DNA of 64,000 nucleotides from Piliocolobus tephrosceles (lineage: Eukaryota; Chordata; Mammalia; Primates; Cercopithecidae): positions 122,942,275-123,006,274 of the forward strand of contig NC_045441.1 in NCBI RefSeq assembly GCF_002776525.5, written 5' to 3'. Below are positions 23,416 to 35,012 of this stretch, in pieces. A model generated the notes under the pieces. The model had not been told where the DNA came from, ran no database searches, and saw only the letters and a list, made by a program, of their open reading frames with translations. Each line of letters begins with the position of its first letter. Within the stretch, counting starts at the first letter, position 1. The position numbers were made by a program, and so were the translations under genes.

Positions 23416-23720
23416 TTGTGGCCTTACATGAATGGACATGTTGTAGCCCAGTGAAAGGAATGATTTACTTCCCCTGATTGAGTAAGGATCCACAAAAGAG
23501 GCTGCAGGCAGTGACACTGGAATTTACCAAAGTTGTTTTGGCAACCTAGGCAGAACTGAAGTCACAGCCAAAGATGTAGACTTATAGAGAATCTGGGGAG
23601 GGTATACATGGGAGACAGGACTAGAAAGGCGAGTTGGCAGCAGATTATGGAAGGCCTCCCATGTCACAGGAGAATGTATTCTTTTTCTATCAACTGACAG
23701 CTTTTTTTCCGATTTCATTC

Positions 23721-25044
23721 AGCCTCATTTGCTGATGTGCCTTGCTTTGTTGCAGTGTGTCATGGATCCATTTGGAGAAGCTGATGAGTCATCTTGTGGA
23801 TGAAAAAATGAAGTGAAGGAAATTGCTTACTTTCTATGTTGATTCAGGCCTCATTTCATCTTAACCCCCTAGTTAGAGGACATCAGTAATGATTCAGTCT
23901 CTGCAACTCATTCCTAAATAATATTAATTGGAAACTAGATAGCTCCCTAATAACCATGCTTGTTTTTGCATAATAGAAGGAGAAAAGGATTAAATTCTTT
24001 GTTCTAATTAATAGGAATGAAAATAGAATTGCAATCCGTGGTATGGCAAAATGAGAGAAAATAAGGCTTGTAAGTAATTTTCATGGTTGTTTAGGAATAA
24101 TTGTTTCATTATTGAGTTAATAGTTTTTACAAACAGCTTCCATTTCCATATCATATTGCTACAGTCGCTCTTTATTGAGATTGCCTCGGCAGAAGATGAC
24201 AAGAAGTTGTTTTAAATCCATCACTTGTCTAAAATATGAGTTCCAAAGTAGTTAGGGGAGGGTATGCAGCAGGAAAGAATGAGGTATGGGAGGGAAACAG
24301 GGGGTCAGACTGAAATCAGTTGATTAATAAGACAACAAAATTCATTCACCAGCTTGTTTCAAAGGAGACTCTTATTATTCTGGAAAGAAATTAGACATCA
24401 GATCCCTCATAGGCCCCAGGCTCTGACATGTGTTTTATAATGACAGTTAATTAGATACTGTCTGCAGCAATCATAGGCTGTCATTTTTAATACATTTCTG
24501 GGAAGTTGAAGGACAGGAGAAGTCACCCCCTCCTCATATTTCCCCTTCCCGTAACTGAAATCGGTTGCCAAAATTAACTGTGAATACATGAGGCACGAGT
24601 TCAACAATTATACAGCCGTTCTGCACATTTATGTTTCCTACTTAGTATGTACTCTGCATCCCAGGCTGGGCTGGGCATGCCTTTTGCAGACGGAGATGTT
24701 ACTGCAGCACTGGTAATATTAGGAACATCTCACACAGCAGTCTAACACCTGGTCTCAAGTGGAAGATGCCTCTTGTCATTGCAACTTATGCATTAGAATA
24801 AAAAGAATCTTTCACACTGTTAAATTCAAACTACGAGGCTTCCCTCTTTTCTAAAACAGAACTTGCAATGCATTAATGAAAGTCATCTATTCTCACATAT
24901 GTTAAAACCTTAAATTTGAATAATTCCTGCAGTAGTACTTAACCTAAATTTTTCATGCTCCCTTTTACCGAACATCATTATATCATGACAATAAAGTATA
25001 ATGTTTCTTAAAAACTAAGCCATGAGGTAGAAACCGTGTTGAAA
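23721..25044. other. Repeat-free tract, possible conserved element
   Basis: No repeat recognised. Part 24370-24900 carries GACAGTTAATTAGATACTG and CAGCAATCATAGGCTGTC, homeodomain/PBX-like words, and several non-repeat CpGs. Candidate regulatory DNA only. Confidence 0.3.
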
Positions 25045-25064
25045 TCATAGATTGTTAACATTTT

Positions 25065-25097
25065 GGAATGTTCTTGGAATATTCTTGGAAATTTTCT
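25065..25097. repeat. Three 11-bp tandem units with STAT-like sites
   Basis: GGAATGTTCTT, GGAATATTCTT and GGAAATTTTCT are consecutive. The junctions make TTCTTGGAA at 25071-25079 and again at 25082-25090, both exact matches to the STAT consensus TTCN3GAA, 11 bp (one helical turn) apart. Confidence 0.75.
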
Positions 25098-25240
25098 AGT
25101 TCACTCATTTTGCTCTGCAAACAAGGACATTTGAGTCCCAGAATACTACAGTAATTTGCCAAGATTGTGCAGTTTCTGGGCAAGCCTGACTTGGAATTCC
25201 ATTCTCCTGAGTTCTAGGCTGTTACTCTTTCCCCTTAAGG
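25098..25240 (-). repeat. MIR3-like relic
   Basis: TCACTCATTTTGCTCTGCAAACAAGGACATTTGAGTCCCAGA-like order (fall-off of ATTTTRCAGATGAGGAAACTGAGGCCCAGA) and AATTTGCCAAGATTGTGCAG fit a reversed ancient SINE. Confidence 0.5.
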
Positions 25241-25257
25241 GCACTAGCTAGTGACAT

Positions 25258-25370
25258 TACCTGAGTGACTTTGAGCTAAGCCCTGGATGTTTCTGAATTT
25301 GAGAGTCCCAGTCTGTAAAATGGACACAGGAATAATATGTACCTCATAGAATTACAGTGAGCGTCAGTGG
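25258..25370 (+). repeat. MIR fragment
   Basis: TGAGTGACTTTGAGCTAAGC, CCCAGTCTGTAAAATGGACA, then TATGTACCTCATAGAATTAC follow the MIR core. Confidence 0.65.
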
Positions 25371-25662
25371 GGAAGCCACTCCGAAGCCTTCAGTAAGACT
25401 CCAAGCAACCTTATGTTGCCTTCTGATTGCTTTATCCTTAGGTGTCCCTAGGTCATTGCTGTCATCCCAGAGCATGCCTGGAGCTTGTGAGTGCCTTCTC
25501 AGGGGCATAAGAAGGCTCTCAGTGCCTTTGTGATTGAAAGCCATACTCTTTTATGGGGCACCCAGTACATTTGTTTCTTATTTTAGAGACACGCCCACTC
25601 GAGCCATGTGCTGACATTCAAGCTTTTTCAACCCAAGTTATCATAACTGGTGTCTCTAGGAC
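25371..25662. other. Unassigned DNA
   Basis: Nothing recognised. A 66-codon minus-strand frame (25344-25544) has no domain. Confidence 0.5.
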
Positions 25663-25745
25663 AGTGCTTCCCAAACATGCCAGAGGAAGAATTACCTGGA
25701 GAATGTTTTAAAAGTACAGATCCTCGTTCCCTGACCCACTCAGTG
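25663..25745 (+). repeat. MER5A fragment
   Basis: CAGTGCTTCCCAAACATGCC, AGAATTACCTGGAGAATGTT and AAAAGTACAGATCCTCGTTCC match the 5' half of MER5A. Confidence 0.7.
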
Positions 25746-26799
25746 CCCTTCTGTCAGTTCCCCTCGAAGGAAAACCTTTAGTACAGGAAGTTTGGAGAAG
25801 AGCCTGTTAATCTATGTATTTGCTAGGTTTTGTTTTATTGTTATTATTATTATCTTTTTGAGCTCCCTGGATAACTGTGAAGACCAGCCAGGTTTTCGAG
25901 TGCCTAGTTCTATCAGAACAGATCACACCATACCCAAAATATGATAGCTTCAACAGCTGCTAAAATCTCTGGGTACTTTTTGTGGGTTGTAATTAACTTT
26001 CACATGTTGGGGGTTGAAATATCAGCAGTGAACTGATAATATAAATTTTTGGACGCACTGGCATTTCTTTCCTTGCGCTTATGTACTCATTCATGCACAA
26101 AGCTACCCAGCACCCACTATCACCACTTGGTCTACAACCCTTCTAGTCTGAATGGATTATATAGTAGATAGCTGCTATTGTCTGTGAAGATAAGCCTGCT
26201 GTCTGCTACCAGTAGAAAACATGTTTGAGATTTGTTTCATTTTATTTTATGGTGGTAGTGGTTTTAATCCCTTCATACCCACCATCCAAATGATATGGCT
26301 GGGCTTGTATTAGGCCATTCTTTCTTACATCTGGTTTCCTCATAATCGGTGATACAGATTTTCAAAACACGTAGCTGGGATTAAGGATGTGGTGTGTGGT
26401 ACTGATTATTCTCTGTGCAAAATAGACTGGGATCAGAAAGCATATTAAGCCGTAAAACAAGGCCTAACCTTGTATGAGTCTCTACCCAATGAGCTAACCA
26501 GCCAGGGCAGAGTTGGGAAGGCTACATACAGGATTGTAGGCCATTAACATCCCCAAAGAGGCAGGCCGATCTCTTGAATTATTCTCAGGCATGAGCAGAG
26601 AGTGTATGCAATAGCCAATTCCATATGTTACTATAATGGTTCACTTGCTTTCTAAATGAATGCAACCTCCTTACCAGCTGTGGACTCTTAAATGTTTGTA
26701 AAGGTTTGAAGATGCCCCATAGGAGGTAGAATGACATTGAATAAAGATGTTGAAAAAAATAATGCAACCAAAGATGACGAGATAAGATATATTAAAGTT
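25746..26799. other. Unassigned DNA
   Basis: I recognise no gene or repeat here. Confidence 0.5.
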
Positions 26800-26875
26800 A
26801 GTTTAGCCAGAGCCCAGCACATAATAAGCTTTCAATAAATGTTAACTTCAGTTGATGTTATCACTATTATTCTTG
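26800..26875 (+). repeat. MIR 3' end
   Basis: CAGAGCCCAGCACATAATAA, GCTTTCAATAAATGTTAAC and TATCACTATTATTCTTG are the MIR 3' terminus with its ATTATT tail. Confidence 0.55.
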
Positions 26876-26880
26876 TGCCA

Positions 26881-29613
26881 TCATTGTTTAACTCAAGTTA
26901 TTACTGATAATCAGTGGCATATTGACTATGGATGTGAAGCATAGAAAGTTCAAGGCATTTAACTTGATTTTCTAGAAAACAGCAGTTTAAACAATCTACT
27001 TTGTTCAAGCCTAACTTCTTACCCTATTTGTGCATATTATAGTATATGGTCCTTAACTTATGGACATTAGTTCTGAATTCATATTTCCACTGGGTTTAGT
27101 GCATTGGATGTTTTTAGGTGAACTAAATGGGCTGTATGAAGCTCATCTCTGGAATAATTTCAAGAATCACTGAGGCTTATGGATAATTCACATTGTCAAT
27201 TCAAAGTTTATGATTATTTTTCCCTAAAGACTCAATCCTCCACCCAGCTTGCTCCCCCGCCCCCCACCACCACTTTATTAGTTGAATAAATTAGGATGAA
27301 CACATGGCTAAACTGACGAAAGCCTGTTCTCTCTAGCAGTGGCCCAGACAAAGGGCAGTGGAATAGAGCACCGTCTTTACCCCTGAGACTCCAGGTCTGG
27401 GGATTTTAAATAACATTAACTCTGTGGAGCTATAATTATGGCAGTTTTTCAAAAAGGTAGACAGCATTTTACATGATTTTTTTTCCCCTTAGTTTGTCTT
27501 TTCAGAAGTGAGGAATTGCATTTCTCTCCTAAACTCTTTACTAGGTTGTGCCATGTGCCAGGATTCCTTAACGTCTTTAATCTGTAGTATGCCTAATCTT
27601 TGGGGGAAAAGGAGTAGAAATCAACATGCATGAAATGTACAGCCTTCATGTGTTAGGCTTTGTCTCAGTTAGAAGAGTGTACATGGATCATTTGCAGCTT
27701 GTAGCATGGAGAAATGATGTCAAGCCACCACCGGTGAAGCCATTCATTTAAGCAGTCAGTTTGACAGTCTCACAGGGTGATCTGCAAACACGTGACCTTC
27801 TTAATCTGGGTACCCAATGTAGCTCTGTTTGTATATTCTTGTCTTTTAGTTTATTGTCTTTAATAAAGTTAGGCAAGAGGATAAATTAGTTTTATCTGCC
27901 AAATACATAACAGGTGCATCAGCAGGCATGTCTATAACTACACTAAGGCTATCTGGGATATATTCTCCCTATAGTTTTTCTTTGTATTAAGTACATAGGG
28001 AGAACTGTGGCACAGTTAAAACATCAAAATGTCTAAGAAAATATACAAGATTTTTTCCCTATCCGTGTCTCCCGTGGGACATCAGTAAGCCTTTCATTCA
28101 CTTTTCTGTCATGCATCCTTAGAGACAGTAGGACTGATTTTGCACTTGCAGTGGAGAAAGTCATGGCTTATAGACCATGTGGGATATTCTTGTGTCTACA
28201 TTAGAAGAATTGAACTTTGATGTTCTCTACTTTTCTTCACTTCAGGAAAGGATTTCTAGGAGATACAAGACTAGGCCCGATGCTAGAAGGAAACCACATC
28301 ATCTAGAAGGAATTGCATCTATCTTCTTTTTACTTATAGTCTTAATAGACTTAGGGTTTATTGGACATTACTGGGTATTCTGTAGGTAAAAAGCACTCTT
28401 AAAGAAATAAAGAAAAATAAGATGGGATATCTAATTCTAGCTGGGCTAGAAAGCTAAAGCAAGTAGGGACTTCAAGTTGCAACCATGATTTTAAAGAATA
28501 GGTTGGCAACTTAAAGATACTGAGTTTTTCAGTTTCTTTTTCCACCATCTCTTTATTAATTGTCATGAGTCTATTTTCTTATTCCACCCGTCGGTTCCAG
28601 GAATACAAATGGTGTTGTCTTTATGTTGTTGCAAAATAAGGCAACAATGCAGCATCCTCCTTAAAGGCTACTCTCTCTCCTTTTCTGATGCTGCCAACTG
28701 AAATGACATGGTTTTTATGTTAGTTTTGGTTCTATATTAATTTATTCAGTAATCTTTCAGGAGTTAATTGAACATCTTGTCTCTTGTTCCAGACATTTGG
28801 CACGTGTTGCCCCAAGCCCAATTCCTTTATGTGGAAAAGGGGATTGCCAAAGAAGGCTAATTTACCTTCTTGTGAATGAAGGACTCCAGAATGTGAATGA
28901 TGGATTGGGATCCATTGTCACTGTGGACATGAGTCATTTACTCTCCTGTCTAATTTTTTAGATCATGGGTAATTTATGAAAAATTCAATTCATGTTTGAT
29001 TTGTACCCTCTTAAATCATCAACATATTATTTTTTAAGAGTTATCAAGTGTTCAAGAGCTAACATTTGGCTTAGAGTTAGCCTATTCATATGCCAAATAA
29101 TTTGGATGATGTACAGAAACCTATTGCTTTGGGTCTTCAAATGGATGATCTTAACAAAGTATGATTCTCTGTGTTTCTTTGTTGCATGTTATGGGCCATG
29201 AATTTGTTCCCTGCTTTACTGATGTCCTCCTAATTGCTTGGTATCTAAGAATACTTATCTGTAATTCGCTGCCATATTAAAAATACGAAACAAAGCTGTC
29301 CTGTAACAAGAAGGTCCATTTAGCATTCTGGAAAGTAACAAAAATGAAAACAAAAAGGAGCAGGAGCTTTAAATTTGTTCTAAATACAGGGCCATTTGAG
29401 GAAGAGAATTAATTTATATTTTTTAACATTATTTTATAAATATATTTTGTTGTTGATTTTTTATATTTAGTCTGCTAAGATTATAGATTTAAAATGGTGA
29501 GTTTTACCACAATCTTTATTGATTTTTGTTCCCTGTCAAGCAGAATTCTTTGAGCATAGTATTTATCAGAACTTCTCCTGAGATTGAAGATCATGTATAC
29601 TTTCTTCTAGTCT
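26881..29613. other. Longest repeat-free tract in the first half
   Basis: I recognise no repeat and no gene over 2.7 kb. A C-rich patch (GCTCCCCCGCCCCCCACCACC-like, near 27250) and several TAATTA-type words are the only notable points. Plus-strand frames at 28177-28389 and 28992-29201 lack domains. Confidence 0.4.
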
Positions 29614-29641
29614 GAGAGAGAGAGAAAGAGAGAGAGAGAGA
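29614..29641. repeat. (GA)n microsatellite
   Basis: GAGAGAGAGAGAAAGAGAGA with one interruption; not attached to a retroelement tail. Confidence 0.95.
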
Positions 29642-29944
29642 ATATGTATATATCATATGTGATTGTATTAGACATATTTTCAGAAGAAATTATCAGGAAA
29701 TATTATTACTGAATTCTGTATCCAGATCTGATTCAGACAATCTGAGGATCACCTTTTGGAACACAATGTAGAGAAAAATACTTCCTGCAGAGGGTTATGT
29801 GAGAAGGTGCTACTCTAGAGCTGAAAAGGGCTTTTGCATTCTTAGTGCATTTATTCTAAGGAATAGGACAGTGTTATGATTATTGGTGGAATGAGGATGC
29901 ACTGATTTGGAATTATAGTAGAAAGTGGATGAGTAATATAGATG

Positions 29945-30206
29945 CGAGATGGCAGCACATTGGTGGAATGCAGGCTATCTGGGTTCAAATTCTGACTCAG
30001 TCACTAATTAGCTTTGTGACCTTGAGCAAGTCGCTAAACCTCTCTGTACTTTGGTTTCCTCATGTGATATATGGGGATGATAATGATCAATACCACCTTT
30101 TATAAGGTTGTTTTAAGGATTAAGCTTGTTAATACATGTAAAGTTATTAGAAAAGTCTCTGGCATATAGCTAGTATATATGAATGACTATTATCATGAGT
30201 CGTTAT
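29945..30206 (+). repeat. Nearly full-length MIR SINE
   Basis: TATCTGGGTTCAAATTCTGA is the tRNA-derived B-box region, then TCACTAATTAGCTTTGTGAC, TAAACCTCTCTGTACTTTGG, CCTCATGTGATATATGGGGA and TTAATACATGTAAAGTTATT. It is among the most complete MIRs here. Confidence 0.85.
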
Positions 30207-30620
30207 GAAGTTTGTCTCGATGCATACGTTACCCAAGTCTGTGCTTTCTGGAATTACATAATCTCTGCATCTCTGTGCTAATTGAAGCCTAGATATCTAG
30301 TAACATTCATTCTCTATCTTCCATTTTTTAAAAAAAAATTTCTCTGAAAGATTTATAAAAATATACTTGATTGAGAATTACAGGCATTCTCCCAAGAATA
30401 TTTACATTTTAACCAGGACTGTGCCATGATTAAGACAAAGGAAAGGTCCAAAGTATTAAGAGTTTTGACCCAAGTTGCCATCCATCCTACTCCATCTCTT
30501 GATGCTTATCTTAGGGGATAATTAATGAAAAAAGAAAAATGTAAACCAGGTTCCTCATGAATCCCTTATTAACTTTGAACAGGACCCAATCTGAGATATT
30601 ATCTCATTTAAGACTTCTCA
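30207..30620. other. Unassigned DNA
   Basis: Nothing recognised up to the Alu target-site duplication (30610-30618). Confidence 0.5.
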
Positions 30621-30900
30621 GGTCGGGCATGGTGGCTCACACCTATAATCCAAGACCAGGAGAGAAGCAGGAGGATCACTTGAGCCCAGGAGTTCGAGAC
30701 CAGCCTAAGCAACATCAGGAGACTCTCTCTACAAATAATAAAAAATTAGCTGGGCTTGGCATGTGCCTGTAGTCCCAGCTACTGGGAAGGTTGAGGCAGG
30801 AGGATGACTTGGGCCCAGGAGGTGGAGGTTGCAGTGAGCTGTGATCACACCACTGCCCTCCAGCTTAGGCAAGAGAGTGAGACTCTGTCTCAAAAAAACA
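30621..30900 (+). mobile_element. Alu, J-type, sense
   Basis: Starts GGTCGGGCATGGTGGCTCAC; a deletion/substitution removes part of the left arm after TATAATCC. Target-site duplication AAGACTTCT is perfect at 30610-30618 and 30901-30909. Confidence 0.93.
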
Positions 30901-30909
30901 AAGACTTCT

Positions 30910-32129
30910 TTACTATTCCAAGATGCAGATAGGTCAGAAGTTTGTGACCACTGACTGTGTCCCACCATTACTCATTCAGAAAGTTAGCATCTTCTAACCG
31001 AAGTTTCAGAGCTGTGCCCTCTTCATTCTGTCACACAGCAGAAACAATACCTAAGCAATAATTGCTTTATCTAATCACTTATTAGTCTATAATGTGGTCT
31101 CTGTTATGTCATTTTTTTCTTTTAATTTAATGCTACTAAAATGCTAACGCTGTTTCCCTTCTGATTTAGCCTCACATGGGCTGCATCAGAGACTTTTAAG
31201 TAAATTGTTACAGTGTTAATTAGAATTTCATGGTCAGGCTCCACTCCTTTAATAGATATGATATGATTTGGCCTTCTCTGTATCTTCGAATAAGCAATAC
31301 TCAAACATCCTTATGATCTCTCCTGCTGCCTTAGAAGATTTGAGATAATGGAGGGATGATGAAGCAATCAAACAAAATCTATTGATTCACCTTGGTGAGT
31401 ATCATTTATACATCAGTGAGTACCTTGGATGCAAAATTACCTTTGGAGTTTAAATGTCATTGCAAAGTTGTATTGGAAAGGTAATTTTGTTTTGGTAGGC
31501 CATGGGGTTTTGCTTTCTGATACTATAAAATTTATATCTACTTGCCATCATCATTGTATAAATGAGAGGTTTAAATGCTGTGTATTTAATGCCCCTGTCT
31601 ATAAAAATGGGGTTTTTTTTTTAATGGCTTTCTCAATACTACTAACTCAGTGTTGAGAAGTATGGATTTATGATACTATAAAACGCAAAGAATAGGGTGA
31701 CATCACAAAACTGGGTAGATAACCTTTTATTAGCCTTTGGAAGCATGAGGCACTGGCCAGTGAGTCAGCAGCCCCAACAGGAGTAGAATATGCTGTCTGT
31801 ATTCCTGCCAACACTTTGGTTCTGAAAGAAAATGCTGACTCTTGGATATTATATCTTTCTATATAACGGAAATAAAAAGTATCAAGAAGCAAAATTCCCT
31901 TCTAAGTGTTGAATTCAAAACCATTTGTGAAGAAGGCTTTTGGAAGCAGAAAACTTTTGAAGGCCATTCTGGGTTTTCTCATCCATTTCTTCACACCCTA
32001 GGGTGGCCATGAAACTCAAGCTCAGACCAGATCTCTTGGGTTTCCTGGAGTCAGCATAAAAAAATAAACTGGCTTTCTGTAGGCCATAAAATCTAAAGAT
32101 GGTTTGTCCACACTGAGGTGCCATTAAAA
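30910..32129. other. Unassigned DNA
   Basis: No repeat or gene recognised. Several overlapping minus-strand frames at 31668-32323 are short, without domains, and overlap in different frames. Confidence 0.45.
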
Positions 32130-32270
32130 GAACAGTGGGCCTGGAGTTTGTAGACCTGAGTTTGGAATCTGGCAGAGCCACTTACTAGTTGTGTTTCCTT
32201 GAAGATATCAGTTAGTCTCTGGGTTTGTTTCTTTGTTTGCAGAGTGCAAGAATTGGAATAGCAGTGAGTG
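32130..32270 (+). repeat. MIR fragment
   Basis: GACCTGAGTTTGGAATCTGG and CAGAGCCACTTACTAGTTGT with GTTTCTTTGTTTGCAGAGTG fit MIR 5' and core parts. Confidence 0.7.
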
Positions 32271-32514
32271 AAGAGGCCCTGTACAATCCTAAAACTTAGT
32301 AATTCTGTCAGTGTCAGAGCCAAGTAATTCTAGATGATTGCAGTCCTCAAAGCCCAGCTGCCCACATACTTAAAGCTCGTGGGAGAGATTGATATGTCTC
32401 CAGAGAGTCTGCCTTGCTCTGGGCCTTCTTCACCTCTGTGAGTCTCCCATGTGAGGCTCAGCAGTGACTCATGATGATCACTGGAGTGGTAGGGGGCTCA
32501 GAGCCTCAACTCCC

Positions 32515-32640
32515 AATTGTGTTCTGGACTTACAACTCTTAATGCCTTTGGCCAAGTTATCTAACTTATCTTTAGTTTCACCAGCTGCAAAGCACAAATA
32601 ATGTGTACTTCCAGACCTGCCACATAATCAGTGATAACAC
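32515..32640 (+). repeat. MIR fragment
   Basis: CTTTGGCCAAGTTATCTAAC, TTAGTTTCACCAGCTGCAAA and TAATGTGTACTTCCAGACCT are a degraded MIR core. Confidence 0.5.
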
Positions 32641-33604
32641 AGAAAAAGCTTTTATTATGTCAGAACCAATCTCTTCTAATTTTAATTATTACTTTGTGGC
32701 TTCTAATTTTAATAATCATTTCTTTGTAATCCTAGCCTATATGAATCGTTTTGGGAGATGAATAGAACCAAGTGGGGTCAGTATCAAAAGGCTGCCAAGT
32801 GTCACTGCTGCTTGTGTTGCAGTATTGTCTGCAACTAGTATCTTTGAAGCTTTTAAGACCATATTGGCTTCCTTAGCTCAGAGGAGTTAGGAAATGTTAT
32901 ATTTATCCATATCCATAGGTTTACTAAAGTAAATGTAACCTCTGAGGGCATGCAGTCATTCAGGGATCCAGACTAGCTAGATACTTGGGCCTCTAGGCTC
33001 ACAAATAAAGCAAGTATCCCTCCTTGGTTTTATAAAGTTCTTGGATTACTTCAAATCACACAAATGTACCCATCCTTGGGGCCTTGAGGGCATTAACATT
33101 AATCAAAGTGATGCAAAATTCAATTAGAAATTATCTGATGCTCCCTGCATGTTGATTTTACTAGGCAAGGAGTCTCTTTTGCAATAATCTGCTTGAACAG
33201 ATGAAACTAAGATCAGGCAGGCTGAAAGCTGTCAAAGGATAAGTTTCACATAAGGGCAGAAAAATGAACCCGACATGGGAGCCTTCTTCACAGTCATTCA
33301 TAGTAGGAGTGGAGCCTGGAGCAAATCACACTCTAATAGGTCCCCTGAAACACTTCCTTTTGTAGATAAAATCTGGTTAAATGAATGCCAGGAATGACTG
33401 TCACCTTAGATTAAATGTTCCTCGGACCTGGGTACATAACTACAATTATACTATGCATGTGGAGAGAGGGGCACCATAGCAAAGGCAAATGGTATTGTGA
33501 GGTATGTATAGAAAGACAAAATTAGTCTCCATAGACCTTTCCTCTGGCTTCAAGACCACCCACTGGTGGATTCTGTATGGTTACTCGCCCAGGCCATTGG
33601 AAAG
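32641..33604. other. Repeat-poor unassigned DNA
   Basis: No repeat recognised. The part 33085-33240 has GGCATTAACATTAATCAAAG, TTCAATTAGAAATTATCTGA and CTGTCAAAGGATAAG, words of homeodomain and TCF type. No function can be shown. Confidence 0.35.
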
Positions 33605-33812
33605 CAGGGTGTCAGAGTGGGAAGACCCAAATGTCAAGACAGACTAGGGTCTGAATCCCAGCTATGCCATTTATTTGCCTGGTGACTTTGGACAAGTTAC
33701 TTAACATCACTGTGCCTCATCTTTAAAATGGGGAAAATGGGAATATTTTGAAGATGGGTAATAAGATGTATATAGGAATTCATATAATGCCAGATACATA
33801 GTAGCATTAATA
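33605..33812 (+). repeat. MIR SINE
   Basis: GGGTCTGAATCCCAGCTATG, GGTGACTTTGGACAAGTTAC, CACTGTGCCTCATCTTTAAA and TAATGCCAGATACATAGTAG form a well-ordered MIR. Confidence 0.8.
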
Positions 33813-34714
33813 CATTCTTTTTTAAGGAACCTCTTATAACTTATATCTGCTACTGTGAATATAAGCCTTTGCATCCCTTGAAAACTTTACTTTTTTAGCC
33901 CCTTTCCTGTCACAGGGGACTTAAGTATATGAAGTTATCTTCGTAGCATCCTTAAGTCTCATTGTTGCCCGTGTTGCCAAGGCCAGCTCTAGTTGGACAT
34001 GTCCTGGGATCAGGGGTTGGTTGTTGAAAGAGTAGATCATAATTTCATACCCATATGGACTTTGACGCTTACATATGAAGCACTGCTGTGTGTGACATCA
34101 TGATATCAAGTCATGGCCTAGCCTTCCTCCTATTTGTGGTTCCCTTAGGATGTAACTGCTTTTATGAGCTATGAATTTCATATGATTCCTAGTGGCAGAG
34201 GGCCAGAATGTTCATATCCCTTGCCATGCAGAACTACTCATCCATCTATATTCTCTTGAACTCTGTTACATTTAGGTAGTGTAATGAAGTGTGTGTTCAG
34301 TGAACTGTGTGGAGAGTTAGTGTATGGGATCATTGCTTGTTGGTTGTTTTAAAAACTGCAGATGATTTGGAAAGGAAGAAGGTTTAGACTTTGATAGACT
34401 CACAAAGATAGCTCAGTTCCTTCTTACTTTATGTACAGTATACCAGAGATACATGTTCTCAATAACAGGAGGTAGTACAGATTTGGGGCTGTGATGCTTT
34501 CAAACTTTGCCAGACTCTTTCATACAGTTTAATTGCATAGGCCCTTAGTTGATGGCATGAAGAGAAAGCTTCATACAGTGGATGAAATGCATGTTTATTT
34601 TTGATGTGGTTTGGTTTGCTTTCTTTGGACAACTTATGCATGTAATATATTCCTCATACCCCCATGCTTCCACTCTTAAATAATAGGAATCATTAGTTTA
34701 AAAACGTCTGTTTT
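33813..34714. other. Unassigned DNA
   Basis: I recognise no gene or repeat here. Confidence 0.5.
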
Positions 34715-35012
34715 GGCCGGGCACGGTGGCTCACGCCTGTAATCTCGGCATTTTGGGAGGCTGAGGCAGGCAGATCACAAGGTCAGGAGATTGAGACCAT
34801 CTTGGCTAACACGGTGAAACCCCGTTTCTACTAAAAATACAAAAAATTAGCCAGGTATGGTGGCGGACACCTGTAGTCCCAGCTACTCAGGAGGCCGAGG
34901 CAGGAGAATGGCGTGAACCTGAGAGGCGGAACTTGCAGTGAGCTGAGATCGTGCTACTGCACTCCAGCCTGGGTGACAGAGTGAGACTCCATCTCAGGGA
35001 AAAAAAAAAAAA
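34715..35012 (+). mobile_element. AluY, sense
   Basis: GGCCGGGCACGGTGGCTCAC start, GAATGGCGTGAACCTGAGAG and AGGCGGAACTTGCAGTGAG are AluY readings. The right arm reads GATCGTGCTAC, the ape-shared form and not the monkey form. Flanks AAAACGTCTGTTTT and AAAAGTGTGTTTT look like the target-site duplication. Confidence 0.94.

Larger units (their letters stand above)
22985..23720 (-). repeat. L2, antisense, interrupted
   Basis: The left part (AGACATTGTATCAGGCATCA, CCTTGAGGAGGTCACATC) and the right part (GGACTAGAAAGGCGAGTTGG, ATTATGGAAGGCCTCCCATG) look like successive segments of reversed L2, separated by the DNA transposon at 23112-23415. Confidence 0.5.

Noticed and set aside
29945..30010. tRNA-like B box (GGGTTCAAATTC)
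   Set aside because: It belongs to the tRNA-derived head of a MIR. No cloverleaf can be drawn.
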